DNA of 64,000 bases from an uncultured Granulosicoccaceae bacterium (GTDB taxonomy: Bacteria; Pseudomonadota; Gammaproteobacteria; Granulosicoccales; Granulosicoccaceae). This document shows positions 35,240 through 44,670 of the stretch, piece by piece; position 1 is the stretch's first letter; the number at the start of each line of letters is the position of its first letter. The notes under the pieces were generated by a model. The model had not been told where the DNA came from. It saw nothing but the letters and a program-made list of their open reading frames with translations, and did not search any database. The stretch is from NCBI GenBank assembly GCA_937958675.1, contig CALGND010000067.1, positions 1 to 64,000 of the forward strand, in the 5' to 3' direction. The position numbers were made by a program, and so were the translations under genes.

Positions 35240-36058
35240 GTGATCTACCGACCGACACCGCTATTTTCTCGCGTTTGGCTAGCGTTAGTCGCAAAGTTAT
35301 TTGCAATATTCATAGCCATTACTTTGAGTGGGACGTGCTTCGCAAACAGTGATGTCCTTAAGCTTGATACAACTGCTAGCACTGAATCCTTATGGATTAA
35401 AGCCATCAGTAATGATGATGTTAATCAGTTGCAATCCTTACTGTCTAAAAATTCTCAAACAAACTCCTTGCTTGAAACCTCCGCACCAAATGGTAAAACC
35501 GCCTTAATGGTTGCCAGTAAAAAGGGAAACCTGGCATTGGTTAAAGCGCTACTCAATTCTGGTGCGTCTGTTAACACGGTGACTAAAACAGGCGGTAATG
35601 CTTTTATGTTTGCCGTGCTTGGCAATCATATTGATATCGCTAAGTGGTTGGCTACGCAAAAAGCTCATATCAGTGCTGCAGGTTCGAATGGTTGGAGTGC
35701 GGTGACGATTGCGGCGGCGATGGGGCATACTGAGGTTTTAAGATGGTTAACAACCTTGGATTCGCCTATTGATGTGCCTGACGTATATCGTTTTACGCCA
35801 TTAATGCGCGCGGCTGATAATGGTCACGTCGAGGTTGTGAAGTTATTGTTAGAGACGAAAGCTGTGGATGTTAACGCAGGCGATGAGTGGGAAAACACAG
35901 CCTTGCATTTCGTTATGGCTAACAGAAACATTGACGTACTTGAGCTATTACTGCAAAAGGGTGCGGATATTGATAAGGCTAATCGCGATGGGATTACCCC
36001 TGGCTCTATGTTGAGCCAGTGGCCGGAAGCTCAAGAGGTAGTTGATCGCTTTCAATAA
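35240..36058 (+). CDS. Exported ankyrin-repeat protein
   Basis: The 272-residue product starts with GTG two bases after the preceding stop. It has a signal peptide (LVAKLFAIFIAITLSGTCFA, cleavage near CFA-NS). From about residue 80 there are about five ankyrin repeats, for example NGKTALMVASKKGNLALVKA, RFTPLMRAADNGHVEVVKLL and ENTALHFVMANRNIDVLELL. A periplasmic protein-binding role is likely, and its partner may be the upstream protein's pathway. Its last 53 bases overlap the 3' end of the convergent patatin gene. Confidence 0.88.
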   Translation: MIYRPTPLFSRVWLALVAKLFAIFIAITLSGTCFANSDVLKLDTTASTESLWIKAISNDDVNQLQSLLSKNSQTNSLLETSAPNGKTALMVASKKGNLALVKALLNSGASVNTVTKTGGNAFMFAVLGNHIDIAKWLATQKAHISAAGSNGWSAVTIAAAMGHTEVLRWLTTLDSPIDVPDVYRFTPLMRAADNGHVEVVKLLLETKAVDVNAGDEWENTALHFVMANRNIDVLELLLQKGADIDKANRDGITPGSMLSQWPEAQEVVDRFQ

Positions 36059-38327
36059 TGTCTTCAATTACTGTGGTTTGTGTTTTGATCAAGCCATGAT
36101 CAGCCAGTGTTAGTTTGGCCTGTTCGTAACCGATATCGCTTATACGTTGGTAGCTCTTAAAATCCAGTAATGCTACTGCACTCACGTCTGGTTCGATGAG
36201 CACATCCAAAAGCGCTTTGGTTTCATTGAGTCTAAGAATACTTTTGATATCTGTGGATCGCAGCAGTGTTTCGGCGATTCGCGGTACTTTCATGCGCGGC
36301 CGGAACGGATTAAGGCGACTTAGTAACGCTTGCCAGCCTGATAATGAAGTACCGTAATCATACTCTGCTCGTAACTCGGCAATTTGGCTCACATTGACGC
36401 CAATAATGTTACCGCTGCCACCGAGTTTGTCGTGCATCACATCCACTGGAAAAGTGTTTAACACTGCGCCATCTATCAGTAACATTTCGCTGTTTATCGG
36501 CACTGGGGAGAATATCCCTGGCAGAGAAATAGTACTACGTACTACGTGCCACAACTCACCACTATCATGAAGAACTTCTTCACCGTCGTAGAGATTCGAC
36601 GATACGGCAAAAAATGGAATCCATAGATCTTCTATGCGTTGGTCGCCATAGACGGTTTTGCAAAAGTGTGTAAGTTTTGCAGATTTCATGAGTGAGGTGA
36701 TAGGCAGGGTGTAATCAAACAGTGCTTTTTTACTGGCGAAGGTTTTTGAAAGCTCGTAAATTGAATCAGTTTTTTGTTCCATTGCCATTGATGCGCCGAG
36801 CAGGCCACCCATGCTTGAGCCGCCGATATAATCGATCTCAATTCCTTCTTCTTCTATCAGTTTTTGTACGCCTAGATGAGCGTAACCTCGCGCACCGCCA
36901 CCACTAAACACGATGCCTCGAGCGTTGCCACACAGCCGTCTAGCCAATCGAGCAGTGTGTTGGCTATCGCCCATTCGTACATGATAATGCGCGTGTAGAT
37001 TACGTTTTTCTAGCCACTTGATGGTGCCGACAGGTTGTTCGGTGTCGCTGGAGTGCAGTAGTACTAATTCAACTCTCGGTTGATGATGATCCTCAGCAAA
37101 GTGTGATTTCAACGCCATCTCGATATCACGTAATTCTGAGGTGTTACCGTCTGCGTTTGCTACCAGCAAAACGCGATCTGCGCGGTTAACGCAACGCCTG
37201 GACCAGGCAGTCCATTCGCGATTTGCCACATAGATCATTTGCTTATAAGTGTTTTCTTTATCGTCCAACCATTCTGTTATTGCTGAATTGAATGGATCGT
37301 CAAATCGTGTTTGTGCGGCGCCTGTCTTGCCGTAGAGTGTGTCAAAGCCTCTGGCATGCAAAACCATTGGGTCGCCCTCACACTTGAGTTGGCCTTTTAG
37401 TTGGTTCAGAAATCGGCGCAATGGTAAGCGTTTATCCATGGGGATAACAGCGAAGGTTTGATCCGCTTTGCTAACGCCACTAGTGCGCGTATTTTCGATA
37501 TGACGCTGTACGATCAACTTTGATAACGACATTAGCATGTCAGGCTTTTGTACGATTAGCTCATTAAATAAGCTTTTGCGTAAGAAGGCGACTGATGATT
37601 CGCGCATAGCGAATACACTGGCGCTTCTTGGTGTATCAGTGAGCAATGCCAGCTCGCCAACCGTTTCAGGTGCGCGTACTTCGGCAAGTGATAAACGCTT
37701 CCCGTCTGGCAATAATGTTTCGACGGAAAGCCTGCCTGACACCACGATGTGCAAACCATCTGCCTCGTCTCCCTCTCCGATAACCAGCTCTCCACTATTG
37801 TACTGGCGAATTTCAGTGCCTTCGAGCAAAGAGTTCATTGTGTTGGTTGTGACTTCACCGAATAAATCGAGAAACACTCGAGATAGCATCACGCGTTGGG
37901 ATAAATCTGCTGCGGTGTCGTAAACAAGTGCCAGAACTTTTGGGCTAATATCGACAAGAAGCTCAAAAGCGAAGCGCGGAAATTTGGCGAGTTTGGTTGT
38001 TTTGGCCGCAACTGCGGTAACAAGATATAAGCCGCCATTTAGTACTGCAAAATCACCAGCTGTTTCGCCCTTGGTGCGTGAATGTAAGTAGAAGCCTTCG
38101 CCGTCTTTGCTGCCTGGCATAAATAAGCTGATTTCACCGCTCATCACCAGGTATAAATTTTCGGATTGCTTGCCTTCAGAAAAAAGCACTTCGCCTTCAT
38201 CTAAATCTCGAAATGAAATGTGAGATGCGAGAGTGCTCCAACGTTCGTTGTCGATATCCTGAACAAAAGGCATCTTTCTCAATTGCTTGAGTAATCTTGC
38301 TTCTGAATTTAGCGGATTTAGTGACAT
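36006..38327 (-). CDS. Cyclic-nucleotide-binding patatin-like phospholipase (NTE/RssA family)
   Basis: The 773-residue product has two cNMP-binding-type domains at about residues 20-130 and 155-265 (GEVLFSEGKQSENLYLVMSG and GELVIGEGDEADGLHIVVSG). A middle region of about 190 residues follows, and then a patatin hydrolase. The hydrolase has the oxyanion loop GGGARG (476-481), the nucleophile S505 in GSSMG and the catalytic aspartate D619 in DGA. This layout resembles neuropathy-target-esterase relatives acting on (lyso)phospholipids. No membrane anchor is evident. It starts three bases after the Rieske gene and overlaps the ankyrin gene tail to tail. Confidence 0.92.
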   Translation of the reverse strand: MSLNPLNSEARLLKQLRKMPFVQDIDNERWSTLASHISFRDLDEGEVLFSEGKQSENLYLVMSGEISLFMPGSKDGEGFYLHSRTKGETAGDFAVLNGGLYLVTAVAAKTTKLAKFPRFAFELLVDISPKVLALVYDTAADLSQRVMLSRVFLDLFGEVTTNTMNSLLEGTEIRQYNSGELVIGEGDEADGLHIVVSGRLSVETLLPDGKRLSLAEVRAPETVGELALLTDTPRSASVFAMRESSVAFLRKSLFNELIVQKPDMLMSLSKLIVQRHIENTRTSGVSKADQTFAVIPMDKRLPLRRFLNQLKGQLKCEGDPMVLHARGFDTLYGKTGAAQTRFDDPFNSAITEWLDDKENTYKQMIYVANREWTAWSRRCVNRADRVLLVANADGNTSELRDIEMALKSHFAEDHHQPRVELVLLHSSDTEQPVGTIKWLEKRNLHAHYHVRMGDSQHTARLARRLCGNARGIVFSGGGARGYAHLGVQKLIEEEGIEIDYIGGSSMGGLLGASMAMEQKTDSIYELSKTFASKKALFDYTLPITSLMKSAKLTHFCKTVYGDQRIEDLWIPFFAVSSNLYDGEEVLHDSGELWHVVRSTISLPGIFSPVPINSEMLLIDGAVLNTFPVDVMHDKLGGSGNIIGVNVSQIAELRAEYDYGTSLSGWQALLSRLNPFRPRMKVPRIAETLLRSTDIKSILRLNETKALLDVLIEPDVSAVALLDFKSYQRISDIGYEQAKLTLADHGLIKTQTTVIEDIIESDQLPLELPATGST

Positions 38328-38330
38328 GAG

Positions 38331-39017
38331 TTAGCAGCGTATTCGTTGTTGGGAAAATCTATCGGCAGGTGTGGCAACGGTTGTTTCACCGGCTGGCTGC
38401 CAAACGTCGGTAACCTTGTATTCCATTGCAAGTCTAAAACCAAATTTATCCAAAAAACGTTTGTATTGGTCTTCGCCAATACTACCGATTGCTGAAATAT
38501 TTCCATTAGATTCTTGTTGCAGTTCTATTGCAGCCAATGGCATTGGAGCGGGGCCAGACAGTACTCGACCAGCATCTGCTGGATCATAGACACTGTGTTC
38601 GGAGCAGCAACTTATAAGTTGTGTTCTGGATTGTGCTTCACCTTTGCGGTCGAAAAAATTGACGACGTCTGATCGGTAGTTAATGTGGCTCACCGGTTTT
38701 GCTGGGTGTGACATCTTGTGGCTGCAAATTGCCGAGAAGGCAACGATGGATTGATCATCGCCAATTCCACCGGGCCAGCTATCTGTTGCACTAGCTTGTG
38801 TAGACAGGCGTAATAAAAAACAGGGAGTGGAGACATACGGGTAGCTAAAGATCAATGACTCTCCAGCTTTGAGCATTTTGATATTAACTGGCGTTTGATC
38901 TGCCAACACTATCGCTGATTTGGTATATTTTTTTGTCGTATCGTCAGCATGGGCGTGCAAGCTGGCTGCGCCAGCAACTAGCCCTGTACAAAGCTTTGTG
39001 AAGTGTCTTCTTTCCAT
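38331..39017 (-). CDS. TAT-exported Rieske-type [2Fe-2S] protein
   Basis: The 228-residue product begins with a twin-arginine signal (MERRHFTKLCTGLVAGAASL followed by HAHA). The Rieske ligands are visible: C98-S-H100 in AICSHKMSHP and C138-x2-H141 in CCSEHSVYDPADAG. This resembles periplasmic small Rieske proteins more than the bc1 subunit, because the usual CPCHGS reads CCSEHS. No catalytic partner of a known oxidase lies nearby. It is encoded three bases before the patatin gene, so the two are expressed together for reasons that are not clear. Confidence 0.82.
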   Translation of the reverse strand: MERRHFTKLCTGLVAGAASLHAHADDTTKKYTKSAIVLADQTPVNIKMLKAGESLIFSYPYVSTPCFLLRLSTQASATDSWPGGIGDDQSIVAFSAICSHKMSHPAKPVSHINYRSDVVNFFDRKGEAQSRTQLISCCSEHSVYDPADAGRVLSGPAPMPLAAIELQQESNGNISAIGSIGEDQYKRFLDKFGFRLAMEYKVTDVWQPAGETTVATPADRFSQQRIRC

Positions 39018-39116
39018 CGCTCATATCCGTCGTTGGGTCCGTCGTTCGGTTGCCGTGGGTACAGGCCGGGCTTGGTTTAGCAATATGGGATTAGCTTAGA
39101 AGAAGTGTACACTGAC

Positions 39117-39803
39117 TTATTGCCCGTTGCTAAACTCGATTGCACCAAAATGTGCCACCGCTGATAGTCCTGTGTTATCAGCGTCTACCATTACTGCTAC
39201 ACCGTTTAGCGACTTTATGTCAACGTCAAATAGTTCAGCAAAATCATCGGCCACATTGCGTGTTTCGTATTGCCAACTCCCCGCCAATGTGTTCCCACTT
39301 TGTACAGCAATCATTTTAGACTTTGTCGTATAAGGACTATCCCAGCTCTCATCTTTTGGGGTATTTGACGCCCATACATAGTTAATTGCATAACTTTGCC
39401 ACGGCAGAAAACCGTGTCGATAGACAACGTAAACCCGAGCCGGAAAATCATCACCCTCACGAGTTCGTTCGTCAGTGCCTTCAAACACGCTGTCTATTTT
39501 CCAGTGCCAGGAAAGAAGGGGAGTGGCCGATAGAGAGACTTCGAATTCTTTATATAGTAGTGAGGCACTGGCCTTAGCGCTTCCCTTCAACACGCTAACG
39601 CCGTTATCGCTTGTTAGTTGGTATTGTGTATTGCCGACAAAGGAATGTTCCTTCCAAAGCGCTAGAGAAGTATCGGCAAAGGGTTGTAATGTCGAGGCAT
39701 GTAATTTTACGTCGGCCACAGCGAACGCGTTGGCTGATAGCAATAGCCAAGCAACACTACTGAGTAGGCTTGTACCGAGTCTTGAAATATCTTTTTTGCT
39801 CAT
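39117..39803 (-). CDS. DUF3047 exported protein
   Basis: The 228-residue product has a signal peptide (LLSSVAWLLLSANAFA, cleavage at AFA-VA). The DUF3047 family pattern is clear: PLLSWHWKIDSVFEGTDERT, DDFPARVYVVYRHGFLPWQS and INYVWASNTPKDESWDSPYT. Family function is unknown; a periplasmic beta-sandwich fold is likely. It is 99 bases upstream of the Rieske gene on the same strand, so it could share that transcript. Confidence 0.88.
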   Translation of the reverse strand: MSKKDISRLGTSLLSSVAWLLLSANAFAVADVKLHASTLQPFADTSLALWKEHSFVGNTQYQLTSDNGVSVLKGSAKASASLLYKEFEVSLSATPLLSWHWKIDSVFEGTDERTREGDDFPARVYVVYRHGFLPWQSYAINYVWASNTPKDESWDSPYTTKSKMIAVQSGNTLAGSWQYETRNVADDFAELFDVDIKSLNGVAVMVDADNTGLSAVAHFGAIEFSNGQ

Positions 39804-40008
39804 AATTGTTGGTCAGTCTACTGGCTAGTTGGTTCAGCTGGCAGCAGCAGAGCGTGATGTTCATTGTGCCATTGAGGAGTCCTAGCCGATTTATGGGCAT
39901 TATTCAGGCCGTTAAGGTGCCTAAGTCGGTGGGTTTACCCTCCTGTGAATCCATTTGAGGTGTAAAAAGCGTAAAATAAGGGCATCCCAAACCGGTTTCG
40001 TATCCTAC

Positions 40009-41031
40009 ATGGTTAACACAAAGGCGCAAAGACGCTTCCTGATATGTGCGCTTAGCACGGTCGTGATCATTTATATGCTGATTTTGGTAGGCGGGATTGT
40101 GCGCGCAACTGGGGCAGGAATGGGATGCCCGGACTGGCCTACTTGTTTCGGGCAGTGGATACCGCCCACTAGCGAAGCTCAATTACCCGCTAATTACCAA
40201 ACTATTTATGCCGATCGTGGCTATGCTGAAACCACCTTCAATTTGCGTAAAACCTGGACGGAGTATCTAAATCGTCTATTGGGTGTGTTTACTGGCTTCG
40301 CCATACTCGTAACGCTGTTGTTCTCCAGTGGGTACAGACGATCTGATAAGCCTGTGTTCTATTTGTCGCTTGCTGGTTTCATCTTAGTTGCAGTGCAGGG
40401 TTGGCTGGGGTCGCGAGTGGTCGCTAGCAACCTACACCCGGGAATGATTACCTTGCATATGTTGCTTGCACAAGTGATCGTGTGTTTGATCATCATGGCC
40501 TGTATACGAGCATATCGGCACAAGATTGATCGCACAGCAATCCTTAATTTACCAGCGGCTATTTACCCGTTGATGTGGTTTGCAATGATTGCAGGCCTAG
40601 CACAACTGTTGATTGGCACCCAAGTACGTGAAGAAATCGATTTAATGGCAAAACAAAGCAACTATCTGAACCGCCATTTATGGATTGATAATTTACCGTT
40701 AATTTTTAGCGTGCATAAGTATCTGTCAATACCCGTGGTGGTGCTAAATTTGTGGTTTGCCTATCGTATTCGCGGATCGCAAGCGTCCTCTCTATTGTCG
40801 TCCTTGGCTTTGCTTCTTATCGGCTTGGTAGTGGGTACTGCGATAATGGGCATGTCTATGGAAAGGCTAAATCTTCCCATGTTCGCACAACCGCTTCACC
40901 TGTGGTTCGCATCACTGATTCTGGGGGTTCAGTTCGCAATCTATTTGATTATGAGACAAGGCCGCTCCTCATCAGAGATCGCCCAACCAGATCGCTCCGA
41001 CCCGGTCAACGCTGGGCAGTATCCAGCCTGA
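40009..41031 (+). CDS. ctaA: Heme A synthase (COX15/CtaA)
   Basis: Heme A synthase oxidises the C8 methyl of heme O for aa3-type cytochrome oxidases. The product has eight hydrophobic segments and the conserved RATGAGMGCPDWPTCFGQWI near the start, NRLLGVFTGF, LHMLLAQVIV and FSVHKYLSIPVVVL, carrying the heme-ligand histidines. I take the ATG at 40009; an upstream TTG frame would add a basic leader without support. No ctaB or cox genes are nearby, so it is a detached member of the oxidase set. Confidence 0.92.
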   Translation: MVNTKAQRRFLICALSTVVIIYMLILVGGIVRATGAGMGCPDWPTCFGQWIPPTSEAQLPANYQTIYADRGYAETTFNLRKTWTEYLNRLLGVFTGFAILVTLLFSSGYRRSDKPVFYLSLAGFILVAVQGWLGSRVVASNLHPGMITLHMLLAQVIVCLIIMACIRAYRHKIDRTAILNLPAAIYPLMWFAMIAGLAQLLIGTQVREEIDLMAKQSNYLNRHLWIDNLPLIFSVHKYLSIPVVVLNLWFAYRIRGSQASSLLSSLALLLIGLVVGTAIMGMSMERLNLPMFAQPLHLWFASLILGVQFAIYLIMRQGRSSSEIAQPDRSDPVNAGQYPA

Positions 41032-41145
41032 CTTGCAAACCAATGCTTAATTGATTAAGTTGTAGGTGTCGCCAGGAAGGCGCAACCGCAACGCACCGGC
41101 CTCCGTGGCCCGGCCATGCGGTCAGCAATAACAAGGAGGTTGCTT

Positions 41146-41583
41146 ATGAGCAACGATCGTCATGCATCACTTAGTCGCTTGTTTACAATTGGCGAGACTG
41201 CGTTTGCGATAGCGTTCGCTACAGCATTTATCGTAATGGCAATATTCGTCCCGACAGCGTCCGCTGCCGAGCAGTTAAATATCAACCATGCGACAGCATC
41301 GCAAATTGAATCGCGATTGCCTGGTATAGGCAAAGTTAAAGCACAAGCGATTGTCGACTACAGAAATCAAAATGGTCCATTTGTTAGGCCTGAGCAATTG
41401 CTGAATATCAAAGGTGTGGGGCCACATACACTTGACCGAATCCGCCTGCTGATTAGCTTTGATGGCGTAGGTGCGCAGTTTTTTTCAAAGCTGGGACAAC
41501 AGGATCTCACTGATAGGGACCGTGCAATACGCCAACACATAAAACGAATTGTGACCCGGGCCAAGCAGGCCGCAACGCAGTAG
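41146..41583 (+). CDS. ComEA-like helix-hairpin-helix protein
   Basis: ComEA-type proteins bind DNA in the periplasm, in some bacteria during natural transformation. The 145-residue product has an N-terminal membrane or signal segment (AIAFATAFIVMAIFVPTASA), and then two HhH motifs: LNINHATASQIESRLPGIGK, and PEQLLNIKGVGPHTLDRIR. The C-terminal 45 residues are charged. The start is the ATG behind AAGGAGG; an upstream in-frame start is not used. No other competence genes are visible, so a transformation role is uncertain. Confidence 0.88.
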   Translation: MSNDRHASLSRLFTIGETAFAIAFATAFIVMAIFVPTASAAEQLNINHATASQIESRLPGIGKVKAQAIVDYRNQNGPFVRPEQLLNIKGVGPHTLDRIRLLISFDGVGAQFFSKLGQQDLTDRDRAIRQHIKRIVTRAKQAATQ

Positions 41584-41794
41584 CAAACTCTGTGGTCGTT
41601 TATTGACGCTGCACTCTATCCAGCCTGAAAACAACTCACGCTTAACACTGTTGGTGCGCGATTGTTTAGGTGTTGTTTGGTAGATGATGGATGCAAGCGG
41701 TGGCCGTCAATTATAAAACGGTGCGAAAGTTGCTTTGTTACATAGTGCGAAGTTTCAAGATCGTCAGCGATGATGTTTTTGCTGTGTCACCCGA

Positions 41795-43747
41795 GTGGGA
41801 ATAGTGGCAAATAGCCTAAAATTCAATAACGATAATAGCGTCGTTTCACGACTACGACTGACCCTCGGGTTTATCGTTCTCATGTTATTCGCATCGTATC
41901 TGGTTGGTGGGTATTTGCTGAATGATTTGAAAAATTCTCAACAACACGCCATAGAAAACTCTGTTCCGGCTTTATACCAGGCTCACGATTTCGAAAGCGA
42001 GCTTGTAGCGATATCCGAACTAACGTCGATGCTGAGGGGTGTCTCCAATGTCTCGGCGGCAATATCACTGCGAGTTAAATTGCTTGCGCACAAAAATCAT
42101 CTACGCGATCTTATAGATGCAAGCATCATTAAATCCGGTGCTGATGGTTTGCAAGATTCCGTGCGATCGCTTGAATCGTCGAGCAGAAGGGTGGTCAGCT
42201 CCAAGTTAAATATGATCTGGTTGGATGATTCTATGCGAGCCAAGTTGGTTCGCTTGACAGAAATTCGTGAAGAATTTGATGGCTGGCTTGAACCACTGTT
42301 GCAGCTTGATGAGGCGCCAGTTGCTTCGACGCTGGAAGCAGGCGTTATAAATTTAGCTGCCGCGGACTTTCGAACAAGAGGGTTGCAAGGTCAGTCTAGT
42401 GGCCGAAATCAATTGTTGGAAATATCCCATAGCTTGTCGACTTTGATTGAGATGATCGATACCTTAGCCACTTCTCGTTTTGTCAATAATCAGAAAAAGA
42501 CCATTCTTAGTATTAAATCCCAACTGACCGATATTGATCAAGTTCTAGCAAATGTAGCTGATCTAGATACTCGCCGTGCGTTGGCAAAAATGATTGTTGA
42601 GCTGCGAGCCCTAACGATAGGTGATAAAGGCATTATCGAGAGCATCGTGCAGTATGGAGAGAAGAATACCCAGTTTAGACAAAATCGCCGAGTTTTATTG
42701 GACCAGATTAGCGAAACCTCGAACAAGATAGACGGAATAGTTTTTAATACAGAACAAGAAGTTAAATCAAATACCAATAAATTTAATAATACGCTTAGTA
42801 GAATCGTTCTTATCCTCGGTGTTTTTGGCTTAGGAGTATTTGGCATTATCGTGTTGGTTAAGGTGAATGTGGTGGAGCGGCAAATCAATAGCCGTATGCG
42901 GCGCTTAACATCGGCGGTCGCCGATATTGCCGGTGGTGAGCACGAACGAAAAGTGGATGTATCCGGTGGCGATGAAATAGGTGCGATGGCAGGTGCGCTC
43001 GAAATATTTAAAGAGAACGCTAAGGAGCTGCAACGATCAAATACTGAGCTTGAACAATTTGCGTATGCGGCGTCTCATGATCTTAAATCACCACTTCGAG
43101 CTATCGAGAGCTTGGCGCGTTGGACCTTGGAGGATTCAGGAGACGAGTTACCAAGCGATGCAAAAGACAACCTCGAAAAGCTTTTAGTCAGAGCCCATAG
43201 GCTTTCGCAGTTACAATCAGACCTGCTTGAATATTCTAAAGTCGGTAAGCCCGATGAAAGTATTGAAGAGGTTGATTTCGATCGTATGGTGGAGGATTTG
43301 GCTGGAATACTAGACCCTGATCAACATTTTAGTATACACGTGGCTCGAGCCCCAATTGGCGTGTCCACCCAAATCGTGCCACTAAGACAAATACTGCTTA
43401 ACTTAATCACTAATGCGATGAAGCACCATGATCTTGAATTTGGCACGATCGAGATCACCGCTGACTTGGTAGGCGACAGGCTGCGAATTTCAATCGAAGA
43501 TGATGGTCCGGGTATCGCCATCGAATATCAAGAACGTGTTTTTGGCTTGTTTGAAAAACTGGAATCTAACGACAAAGTTGAAGGCAGCGGCTTAGGTCTG
43601 TCGATGGTTAAGAAGATGATTGAAAGATCCAACGGTTCAATCGCAGTGGTGTCCGATCCAAGTAAACATCGTGGTGCCAAGTTTATATTTGATTGGCCGA
43701 TTACTGAATCTCATCTTATGTCAGAAAAAATAGCGGTTGGCTTTTAG
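41795..43747 (+). CDS. Membrane sensor histidine kinase, phytochrome-type transmitter
   Basis: The 650-residue kinase has membrane helices at about residues 22-43 and 337-357 around a helical periplasmic region. HAMP (about 360-410), an H-box FAYAASHDLKSPLRAI (H428) and an ATPase domain with NLITNAMKH, DDGPGI and GSGLGLS follow. The H-box form is that of phytochrome-like kinases that often pair with separate receiver proteins. Translation probably starts at GTG 41795; GTG at 41804 is an alternative. It is followed 45 bases later by a receiver protein gene. Confidence 0.9.
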   Translation: MGIVANSLKFNNDNSVVSRLRLTLGFIVLMLFASYLVGGYLLNDLKNSQQHAIENSVPALYQAHDFESELVAISELTSMLRGVSNVSAAISLRVKLLAHKNHLRDLIDASIIKSGADGLQDSVRSLESSSRRVVSSKLNMIWLDDSMRAKLVRLTEIREEFDGWLEPLLQLDEAPVASTLEAGVINLAAADFRTRGLQGQSSGRNQLLEISHSLSTLIEMIDTLATSRFVNNQKKTILSIKSQLTDIDQVLANVADLDTRRALAKMIVELRALTIGDKGIIESIVQYGEKNTQFRQNRRVLLDQISETSNKIDGIVFNTEQEVKSNTNKFNNTLSRIVLILGVFGLGVFGIIVLVKVNVVERQINSRMRRLTSAVADIAGGEHERKVDVSGGDEIGAMAGALEIFKENAKELQRSNTELEQFAYAASHDLKSPLRAIESLARWTLEDSGDELPSDAKDNLEKLLVRAHRLSQLQSDLLEYSKVGKPDESIEEVDFDRMVEDLAGILDPDQHFSIHVARAPIGVSTQIVPLRQILLNLITNAMKHHDLEFGTIEITADLVGDRLRISIEDDGPGIAIEYQERVFGLFEKLESNDKVEGSGLGLSMVKKMIERSNGSIAVVSDPSKHRGAKFIFDWPITESHLMSEKIAVGF

Positions 43748-43792
43748 GCCTAAATTACTCTCTGACTATCACCGCCTTCTTACATAACAACT

Positions 43793-44239
43793 ATGAACCT
43801 CGAAAGTGAAAAGATGACGAATGCTGTGCGATTTATGTTCGTTGATGATGATGAAATTAGCATCATGGCATTACAGCGTGGAGTGAAGCAGCTAGAAATT
43901 TCTAACACGGTTCAGCTTGCTATGAATGGCGTAGAAGCTATAGCGATTTTAAACGAGGCGATGCTGAGCTATGGTAGCTTGCCGCCGTATGTAGTTGTGC
44001 TAGATCTGAATATGCCTAAAATGGGCGGTTTAGAATTTCTAGAGAAAATTCGCAATAATGAAAATTTTAAAAATCTACTTGTATTTGTTTTGACAACTTC
44101 TGATGCACCGTGTGATATTGCCTCAGCATATGGATATAAGGTTGCTGGCTACATCGTTAAGGATGATTCAAGAAACAGCTATAAAGAAACCATTGCCATG
44201 ATAAAAGCTTATTCAGAACTCGTCGTGTTACCGTCTTGA
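43793..44239 (+). CDS. Stand-alone receiver protein (Rcp1-like)
   Basis: The 148-residue product is a single receiver domain. It has VDDDE (acidic pocket), phospho-acceptor aspartate in VVVLDLNMPKMGGLEFL, threonine in FVLTTSD and lysine in YIVKDDS. The long loop before the acceptor and the LNMPKMGG stretch resemble response regulators paired with bacteriophytochrome kinases. There is no output domain, so it probably relays phosphate or binds a partner. An ATG seven codons later is a possible start. Its 3' end overlaps the opposite receiver gene by 31 bases. Confidence 0.9.
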   Translation: MNLESEKMTNAVRFMFVDDDEISIMALQRGVKQLEISNTVQLAMNGVEAIAILNEAMLSYGSLPPYVVVLDLNMPKMGGLEFLEKIRNNENFKNLLVFVLTTSDAPCDIASAYGYKVAGYIVKDDSRNSYKETIAMIKAYSELVVLPS

Positions 44240-44601
44240 TTACATAGGTTGACTAAGTAACCGGGTGAGGAAACCACCTCTTTGAGTAAAAACTGAGCGC
44301 CTAAGGTGTCTACTTGAAGTGACACGGCGTCAGGGATGGAAGAGTTGGAAGTGAGGTAGATGTTGGTCTTGTCCAGCTTTGTATTGCCAGCCAAACGTTC
44401 GATAAATTCAATACCAGTGGCGTCAGGCATGCGATAGTCGACGAAAAGATGTCTAGGCTGATGCAATTGTAAAAATTCATATGCTTCGTCGGTGTATTCG
44501 AAACACTTAATCTGATAGGTGGTTTTACGAAGCGCCCGAATCATGATCTCGTGCTCAATCGTGTCGTCGTCTACTGCGATAATGTCGTAATCCAATTGCA
44601 T
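44209..44601 (-). CDS. Second stand-alone receiver protein
   Basis: The 130-residue product is another single-domain receiver, with IIAVDDDTIEHEIM, acceptor aspartate in HLFVDYRMPDATG, the NIYLTSNSS switch region and the conserved lysine in FLLKEVV. It differs clearly in sequence from the receiver encoded convergently beside it, so it is not a recent copy. Together with the upstream kinase it suggests a branched relay, but it has its own promoter on the other strand. Confidence 0.88.
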   Translation of the reverse strand: MQLDYDIIAVDDDTIEHEIMIRALRKTTYQIKCFEYTDEAYEFLQLHQPRHLFVDYRMPDATGIEFIERLAGNTKLDKTNIYLTSNSSIPDAVSLQVDTLGAQFLLKEVVSSPGYLVNLCNQDGNTTSSE

Positions 44602-44670
44602 ACATTTACTCAGTTTATTTTTCGAATTCCATAAAGTTAGACATGCCCCCTTTGCAATGAGTGCACGTAT

